A stretch of 64,000 nt of DNA from Isoetes taiwanensis (lineage: Eukaryota > Streptophyta > Lycopodiopsida > Isoetales > Isoetaceae): the NCBI GenBank assembly GCA_021234155.1, contig JAJEKV010000013.1:8629193-8693192 (forward strand). The letters run 5' to 3'. Positions 59,492 to 64,000 of this stretch are shown one piece after another. The notes under the pieces were generated by a model. It made no database searches, was not told where the DNA came from, and saw nothing but the letters and a program-made list of their open reading frames with translations. Each line of letters opens with the position of its first letter. Position 1 is the first letter of the stretch. The position numbers were made by a program, and so were the translations under genes.

Positions 59492-60125
59492 TTGGGAGCA
59501 GATCTGAGGTCTAATTCTCAGATCCAGGAGGTTTTGATTCCATTTACCGATCTAGAAGGTAATCCAATTTCGTTTTTCAAATTGAAGGGGGATTCCATTT
59601 CGTTTTTTCAATTTCAAGAACCTCAAGAAGAGGCAGAGATGGCTGTATTACCACCGATGGTGTGGGGTTTTCAGACAATGGGGATTCCAAAGTTTGATAA
59701 TCTGGTAGATCGGGATCCTTTGAAGCAAATTATGAAATTTGAGAGGTATTGCCAGCAATGTAAGTTACCGGCTGGTGATTATTTGCTTTGGTTTCATAGT
59801 TCTTTGCAAGATTTAGTGGAGGAATGGGCACAAACCCAGCCAGATACCATGACATATCAGGAATTAAAGGAAGCATTCATTGCTAATTATCAAGAAGTCC
59901 ATGGTAAGGAACCAATTGTACACAAAAGGAAGATGAATCAATCAGAGAGTATAATCAGAGATATAGTGTGGTTCTCAAAGCCGTGCTTCATTGGAAGATT
60001 GCAAGGAGTGAAGAAATGGATATCCAATGGTATGTGAAGGGGCTGAAACGAGCTATTGCTCATAAGGTGAAGGCTAAACAGCCTACAACATTGCTAGAGG
60101 CACAATTGTTTTCTAGGTATTTATC
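59492..60125 (+). pseudogene. Gag of the second LTR retrotransposon, truncated
   Basis: The frame from 59492 passes through MAVLPPMVWGFQTMGIPKFD (59639 on). It has a gag-core pattern (PLKQIMKFERYCQQCKLP, WFHSSLQDLVEEWAQ, TYQELKEAFIANYQEVHG) to 60037. The continuation WYVKGLKRAIAHKVKAKQP lies in the next frame to about 60120, so one indel is present near 59990. No zinc knuckle or pol follows: the element is cut at about 60125, where minus-strand coding sequence begins. Confidence 0.7.
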
Positions 60126-60366
60126 TTTGAAGTGCTATCTTGAGGGCCATGCTTGGTGCAAAATATCCTACGCAAGGTGGGAGCTCTACTAGAGAAGGTC
60201 CTATCTTAGCATGGAACTCAGATATGATGTCTTGGTAGAAGGGGGTGGCATTGATGGTGGCCTCCACCTTAACCTCCTTCTGGAAGACGGCAAAGACGTA
60301 GTTGATGTCGGCCTCGGCCACATGAGCTGTGGCGCTGTACCATCGCCTGAATGCAGTGGTTGCCAT
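60121..60366 (-). CDS. Unidentified small ORF with TATA/telobox promoter
   Basis: An 81-residue frame starts MATTAFRRWYSATAHVAEAD and continues with VFAVFQKEVKVEATINA. I do not recognise the family. The ATG is 112-120 bp downstream of a TATA-like element, which supports transcription. The last 10-20 residues run into the junction with the truncated gag, so the true protein is probably longer and cut here. Confidence 0.45.
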   Translation of the reverse strand: MATTAFRRWYSATAHVAEADINYVFAVFQKEVKVEATINATPFYQDIISEFHAKIGPSLVELPPCVGYFAPSMALKIALQR

Positions 60367-60477
60367 GGTCTATGAGCAGCTGGGGATATCAAACAGATGG
60401 GGAAGCACCTAAGGGGTCTGGAAAATCGGCTTGGAGTGAGGAGCAAAGGTGTAGGATGCAAATGAGGGCTGTAGTCT

Positions 60478-60518
60478 ACTTATAGGCAAAAACCCTAATT
60501 TTGGGAAATTTTAGGGTT
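60478..60518 (-). promoter_or_regulatory. Promoter with TATA box and teloboxes
   Basis: On the minus strand CCTATAAGT (60478-60486) is preceded by TTAGGGTT (60491-60498) and AACCCTAA (60511-60518), two inverted telobox motifs. Confidence 0.5.
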
Positions 60519-60658
60519 TGGGGAAAACCTATGATTCTAAGGTATTGCTATGCAAAAGACAGGTTAATCATGCTAAGGAGTGCATTCTAAGGGTCCTATT
60601 GTAATAATTCCATCTAATTTGGTGAAAGTTAGGCCAAGTTAGGACGATTCAAGTGTGA

Positions 60659-60728
60659 CCACTCACACATTGCGCGGGGAACACTTTGGAGCATGGTCTA
60701 AAGTGGTCTGGGCGCACTTTGTGAGGGG
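60659..60728. repeat. 70-bp self-complementary repeat, copy 1
   Basis: Starts CCACTCACACA-like and ends GTGAGGGG; contains CACTTTGGAGCATGGTCTAA and AAGTGGTCTGG. Confidence 0.85.
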
Positions 60729-60862
60729 TGGGGCCTTGTTTGGGTCAAAGATGATGCCAAACATGCAAACTAAGGATATAATCATGCATACTCGTCGAGA
60801 TAGGTGGAATTGTGTCCTTACTTGCGTCATTTGGACAAGTTTTGGCCTAGATCAGTGCTCGA

Positions 60863-60932
60863 CCACTCACACAGTGCGCGGGGAACACTTTGGAACATGG
60901 TCTAATGTGGTCTGGGCACACTCTGTGAGGGG
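60863..60932. repeat. 70-bp self-complementary repeat, copy 2
   Basis: CCACTCACACAGTGCGCGGG ... GGCACACTCTGTGAGGGG; preceded by AGTTTTGGCCTAGATCAGTG, also present before copy 3. Confidence 0.85.
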
Positions 60933-61066
60933 TGGGGCTCCATTTGAGTTTGGGTTGGCCAATTTCTACAATTTAAGGGTCAAATCCTACTAAACAAAGT
61001 GAGCTGAGTTGAATGGTGTCATTACTTTCTGCATTTGGACAAGTTTTGGCATAGATCAGTGCTCGA

Positions 61067-61136
61067 CCACTCACACAGTGCGCAGGGAGCACTTTGGAAC
61101 ATGGTCTAAAGTGGTCTGGGCGCACTCTGTGAGGGG
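61067..61136. repeat. 70-bp self-complementary repeat, copy 3
   Basis: CCACTCACACAGTGCGCAGG ... GCGCACTCTGTGAGGGG; lies 124 bp beyond the end of the H3-like coding sequence. Confidence 0.85.
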
Positions 61137-61259
61137 TGGGGGGCTAAAAACACTGAGTTTTGCTCCAAATTTGTTAATTTCAAATGCAGAACTTAGTAAT
61201 ACACCCTACTTAAACATGATTAAGCACATTAATTCAACAAAATTGTAAACTTGTATTAA

Positions 61260-61805
61260 CTAGAACTCCTTCTTAATGTATTTAGCTAGCCTTATATCCT
61301 TTGGCATGCATGTCACTCTTTTGGCATGCATTGCACATGCTACCGCGTCTTCAAAGTGCTGGACTATGTACTGCTCGGCCGCCTCCTGTAACGCGAGCAA
61401 CATGTCGTCTGTAACCCGCTTCGAGTTGTCGAACTCTTGCAAAACTTCCCATGTCAGCCTCACGAAAGCAGCTCTTGGGATGAGAAGGCCATAACTCCTC
61501 TGGAAATGCTTGGTCTCTCGAGCAGCTCTGGAAAAACGTGAGTCAGCCTTTCTCTTCATGGGCTTCTTCGGGGGAGCTGGTTTCTTAGGTGGCGGCTTCA
61601 GAGTGTTCTTCTTGGTCGGCCGGCCTCCTTCGACAAAAGTAACCTTGTGCTCCTCATAGTATTTAGAGTATTCTTCGTGCATTTTCATGTACGAAGTATA
61701 CTCTTTCAACTTCTTTCTGTACTCAAGATCCTGCTTGAGTACATATGACTCCCGCTGTGGCCTCGGCTTCTTGTTGCTGTCGCTCGGTGCTTTGGGGACG
61801 GCCAT
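61260..61805 (-). CDS. Histone H3-fold protein, C-terminal part
   Basis: The frame gives 181 residues. Residues about 95-181 align with the H3 core: RETKHFQRSYGLLIPRAAF (alphaN/alpha1), LTWEVLQEFDNSKRVTDDML, LALQEAAEQYIVQHFED (alpha2) and HAKRVTCMPKDIRLAKYI (alpha3). Loop 1 has the same length as in canonical H3, unlike most CENH3. Residues 1-94 are Lys/Pro-rich with a Tyr-rich helix (YTSYMKMHEEYSKYYEEHK) not found in H3. The piece 62053-62418 upstream supplies an H3-like tail. The ATG at 61805 is probably internal to a longer gene. Flanked by 70-bp repeats. Confidence 0.8.
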   Translation of the reverse strand: MAVPKAPSDSNKKPRPQRESYVLKQDLEYRKKLKEYTSYMKMHEEYSKYYEEHKVTFVEGGRPTKKNTLKPPPKKPAPPKKPMKRKADSRFSRAARETKHFQRSYGLLIPRAAFVRLTWEVLQEFDNSKRVTDDMLLALQEAAEQYIVQHFEDAVACAMHAKRVTCMPKDIRLAKYIKKEF

Positions 61806-62052
61806 CTGGGGTACGGGAGTGCTCCTGCTACTGCATCTTCTTCCTCGCGTCTTGTATTCGAGGGTCCTGAGCCCTCACCACCCTTCTTTCCTCATCGACT
61901 CGATTCGGATGAGGGCCGGAAGGTTTCTCGAGGGGGTCGGGCTCCTGAATGGCGACTCCTTTGGCGGGAGTCGTCTTCAACTTCCTCTTTGTGTCCTTGG
62001 GCAGTGCAGGGCCTTTGCCCTTTTCTGCCCTCAGCTTCTCCCGCTCCTCCCG
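61806..62052 (-). pseudogene. Linker between H3-like tail and fold, with stops
   Basis: The minus-strand frame of the tail piece continues through a TGA (62053-62055) as REEREKLRAEKGKGPALPKD and later VDEERRVVRAQDPRIQDARK. It then meets a TAG near 61830 and needs one frameshift to enter the fold frame. The sequence is lysine/glutamate-rich and fits a disordered or coiled linker. Confidence 0.55.
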
Positions 62053-62418
62053 TCACCTTCTCTTCTCCTCCTTCTTTTGCTTCTTTTCTTCCCTCCTCTT
62101 GCGTCGCTCTTCCTTCTCCCTGCGGCGCTCTTCTTTTGTCTTCTTTTCCTCCGTCTGCTCGCCATCCCTCTTCCTCTTCTTGCTCTTCTTTTCCGTCTTC
62201 TCTAAATCCTTGAAGAGCTCTCTCTCGAGCTCTCTAGCCAACATTTCTGCAGCTTCCTCCTCGTCGAGGTCGAGCTCTGGTGGGCTGCTCGGCTCCTCCT
62301 TCTGTTCCCGCCTGGCTCGGTCTTGAGCCCGACGGGCCTTCTGCTGCGCTGCCCGCTCTTGGGCGCTGGTATAACCAGGGGGCACTGTGATTCGGGCGGT
62401 TTGTTTGGTGCAGGCCAT
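62053..62418 (-). CDS. Histone H3-like N-terminal tail plus charged coiled coil
   Basis: 122 codons starting MACTKQTARITVPPGY. ACTKQTAR is the H3 tail (ARTKQTAR) with Arg2 replaced by Cys; Lys4 is kept and Lys9 is Ile. About 100 residues of Glu/Lys/Arg-rich helix follow. The ATG lies about 103 bp downstream of a TATA box. The stop at 62053 is in frame with the linker, so either the gene ends here or, more likely, one damaged gene runs from 62418 to 61260 (about 385 codons). Confidence 0.7.
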   Translation of the reverse strand: MACTKQTARITVPPGYTSAQERAAQQKARRAQDRARREQKEEPSSPPELDLDEEEAAEMLARELERELFKDLEKTEKKSKKRKRDGEQTEEKKTKEERRREKEERRKRREEKKQKKEEKRR

Positions 62419-62506
62419 GTCTTGATTTGAGGCAATCTGAGCTCGGGCGCCTAAAAATCATTTTCGGGGGCGAGCTGTTCTCCAAAGGCGCTGAGGACAA
62501 ATGAGG

Positions 62507-62547
62507 AACCCTAATTTTCTATTTATAGGTAGAGGAAATTTAGGGTT
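62507..62547 (-). promoter_or_regulatory. Promoter of the H3-like gene: TATA box and teloboxes
   Basis: On the minus strand TATAAAT (62521-62527) is flanked by AACCCTAA upstream (62540-62547) and TTAGGGTT downstream (62507-62514). Teloboxes are frequent in plant histone and ribosomal-protein promoters. Confidence 0.6.
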
Positions 62548-62636
62548 CGGACCTGCAATTCCATATTTGGCCAATCTAGAGGGCATTAGTGTAGATATGA
62601 GGAGTACATTAGGTTTATTTAGCCAAAAAGCATCCA

Positions 62637-62706
62637 CCACTCACACAGTGTGCAAGGAGCACTTTGGAGCATGGTCAAAAGTGGTCTGGGTGCACTCTGT
62701 GAGGGG
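62637..62706. repeat. 70-bp self-complementary repeat, copy 4
   Basis: CCACTCACACAGTGTGCAAG ... GTGCACTCTGTGAGGGG; directly upstream of the H3-like promoter. Confidence 0.85.
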
Positions 62707-62849
62707 TCACCTCTTTTTGGGTCCAATTTTCAATTTACAAGGGCTTCTTTGTGTTTTAACATGCAAAACTAGCTAGAATCTAAGCAATAAGCTGAACTGC
62801 ACTGTTAGATTAGCTAAATTATACATCTAACTAGGTCAACATGAGTCCA

Positions 62850-62919
62850 CCACTCACACAATGCGCGGGGAGCACTTTGGAGCATGGTCCAAAGTGGTTT
62901 GGGCGCACTCTGTGAGGGG
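62850..62919. repeat. 70-bp self-complementary repeat, copy 5
   Basis: CCACTCACACAATGCGCGGG ... GCGCACTCTGTGAGGGG. Confidence 0.85.
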
Positions 62920-63110
62920 TCACCTCTTTTTGGATGATTTAGGTTGGTTCTTGCTAAAACTTATTACTAACTTAGCATTAACCTATTTATTACACTAGAA
63001 ATTGGAAAAAAAAAATTCCAATTTTCGAGGTTCCTACTTGGGTGCCCAAGGCTTGAGTCTACTGTTAGTCCTATGGGAAAAATGGTCAGTGCTCGATCTT
63101 GGTCTACCAA
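62920..63110. other. No recognised gene
   Basis: Leader-like sequence between repeat copy 5 and the minus-strand PBS. Confidence 0.35.
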
Positions 63111-63128
63111 GATCATGATCTGATACCA
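63111..63128 (-). promoter_or_regulatory. Primer binding site, tRNA-Met type, minus strand
   Basis: On the minus strand TGGTATCAGATCATGATC starts one base after the LTR end; TGGTATCAGA is the usual initiator-Met primer site of plant LTR elements. Confidence 0.75.
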
Positions 63129-63129
63129 C

Positions 63130-64000
63130 TGTGACGTCCCCTGCTTCCTCTACGGTGTACACACTGTATCAGAAGACGGAGCATTCCCCCTGTCAGCCAA
63201 ACTGGCAGGGGCCATCCACCTGACTCCACTCCCAGTGGAATGAGCCAGCAAGGGAAGAGTGGATGTGTCATTCACCCGTCTCCCTTCGAGTCGATCTATC
63301 TGCGGAAGCGTGAGCAAAGATGAGCATATGATACAATATAACAATACAATCACCTTGAAGGGTGAACACATCATAACATCATCAATACAACAGCATCAAC
63401 ATGAACAATAACAGTAAGGGAAAAACCTATCCCAGGGCTCTGACTCAAGGGGGTATGACTGACGTCTAGGGCCTCCAGAAGTCATTGCAGACAGAATTCA
63501 TGGCAAATGGATGTGGCTGGCATAAGAACATAGCTTAGGGTAGTCCACTCCATCCGCCCCTCCCGTGCACACTTTGCAGAGTAGGCTGAAAAGCATTGGG
63601 GCCTGACCGTAGCCTGCCAGGTGAATAGCCAGAGGGGCTACTACTACTGGGTTGCATCTCCCCAGCCCTGATGAGGCAGGAGGGGAGTCACCTCCCCTCC
63701 AGAGGCATCAATGCCCATCGTAGGCGGCTAGAGGGCCACTGTCCGTATTCGACTTGAACTCAATGGAAGGTGACGCATCACCCCACGAGTGTCGAGCTCA
63801 TGCCTTGCCCACACTCAGTGACAAGCCATTAAGCCTAGCCCACATAGACCCCCGATAGGCCTTACTACCAGAGGGGTCAGTCTGTGATGAGACAAGTTCC
63901 TCCTTATCACCCGGCCTAGCCCCGCCACCCACAACCAGGCAGGCTCCTGTGCACAGGCCGCATATAGTTGGGAACTAGTAGGCTATCTAAGATCATCTGC
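63130..64000 (-). repeat. LTR of a minus-strand LTR retrotransposon (partial)
   Basis: The LTR edge at 63130 (TGTGACGTCCCC; on the minus strand GGGGACGTCACA) is set by the PBS. The remaining 870 bp to the window end contain no gene. The internal region of this element should lie to the left of 63110. Confidence 0.6.

Noticed and set aside
61260..61805. Centromeric histone CENH3
   Set aside because: Loop 1 is of canonical H3 length and the alpha2 region is close to H3; a CENH3 identity cannot be claimed.
61687..62326. Plus-strand Leu/Ser/Phe-rich ORFs opposite the H3-like gene
   Set aside because: Complement of Lys/Glu-rich coding sequence; no independent features.
60659..62919. CRISPR or transposon TIR reading of the 70-bp repeats
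   Set aside because: Spacing is irregular (about 135 bp to 1.5 kb), units are self-complementary, and no cas genes exist; no target duplications were visible either.

Overview
This is a transposon-dominated window of a large land-plant nuclear genome. Host identity is suggested by a CIN-type TCP transcription factor (51934-52923), plant L1 remnants with the reverse-transcriptase zinc-binding domain, a non-chromoviral (Tat-like) Ty3/gypsy element, a TRIM element, a Helitron terminus and TATA/telobox promoters. The non-LTR elements, with very long (CT)n tracts, are more like those I associate with ferns and other seedless plants than with angiosperms. That placement is inference. Only one well-supported host gene is intact (TCP). 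One divergent histone H3-like gene is damaged, and one DGQHR/HAD-type gene is clearly a pseudogene.

Layout. 1-7118: mostly non-coding; holds a complete 333-bp TRIM (1081-1413), two large related hairpins (2302-2445, 2944-3076), a possible small-exon gene start (3215-3345), short tandem repeats and a textbook Helitron 3' end (7091-7118) abutting an L1 zinc-binding-domain remnant (7119-7840). 8068-9611: copy A of a repeat whose inverted copy B lies at 20078-21430. 10624-13150: an old minus-strand LINE. 13370-27590: five 5'-truncated LINE copies, all on the plus strand, each placed between simple-sequence tracts that are mainly (CT)n; a tRNA-derived SINE and a 26-bp LINE stub are embedded in the same tracts. 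All LINE copies with a readable 3' end finish with the hairpin AGACC-N4-GGTCT followed by a short-repeat tail. 28253-41110: a nest of a LINE ORF1/endonuclease, split by a 319-bp MITE-like element (4-bp duplication ATAA), itself split by an 11-kb Ty3/gypsy element (5-bp duplication CTTTC). 41459-41780: a second MITE copy. 42018-43210: simple repeats and a 19-bp/57-bp higher-order minisatellite. 44089-48110: pseudogene with a DGQHR (ParB-like) motif and a downstream HAD/FCP1-like motif; both recognisable introns carry palindromic arrays. 51934-53590: TCP gene and a tandem, decayed copy of its 3' end. 54028-55247: LINE ORF1-type element with its own 3' hairpin and tail. 58771-60125: 5' LTR plus gag of another LTR element. 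60121-62560: two minus-strand ORFs with TATA/telobox promoters; one has an H3-like tail and an H3 histone fold. Five copies of a 70-bp self-complementary repeat surround them. 63111-64000: PBS and LTR of a minus-strand LTR retrotransposon running off the window.

Functionally the window is a record of nested transposition. Its main message is an apparent link between one LINE lineage (and a SINE) and dinucleotide or tetranucleotide microsatellites, with a conserved 3' hairpin as the likely recognition element for target-primed reverse transcription.
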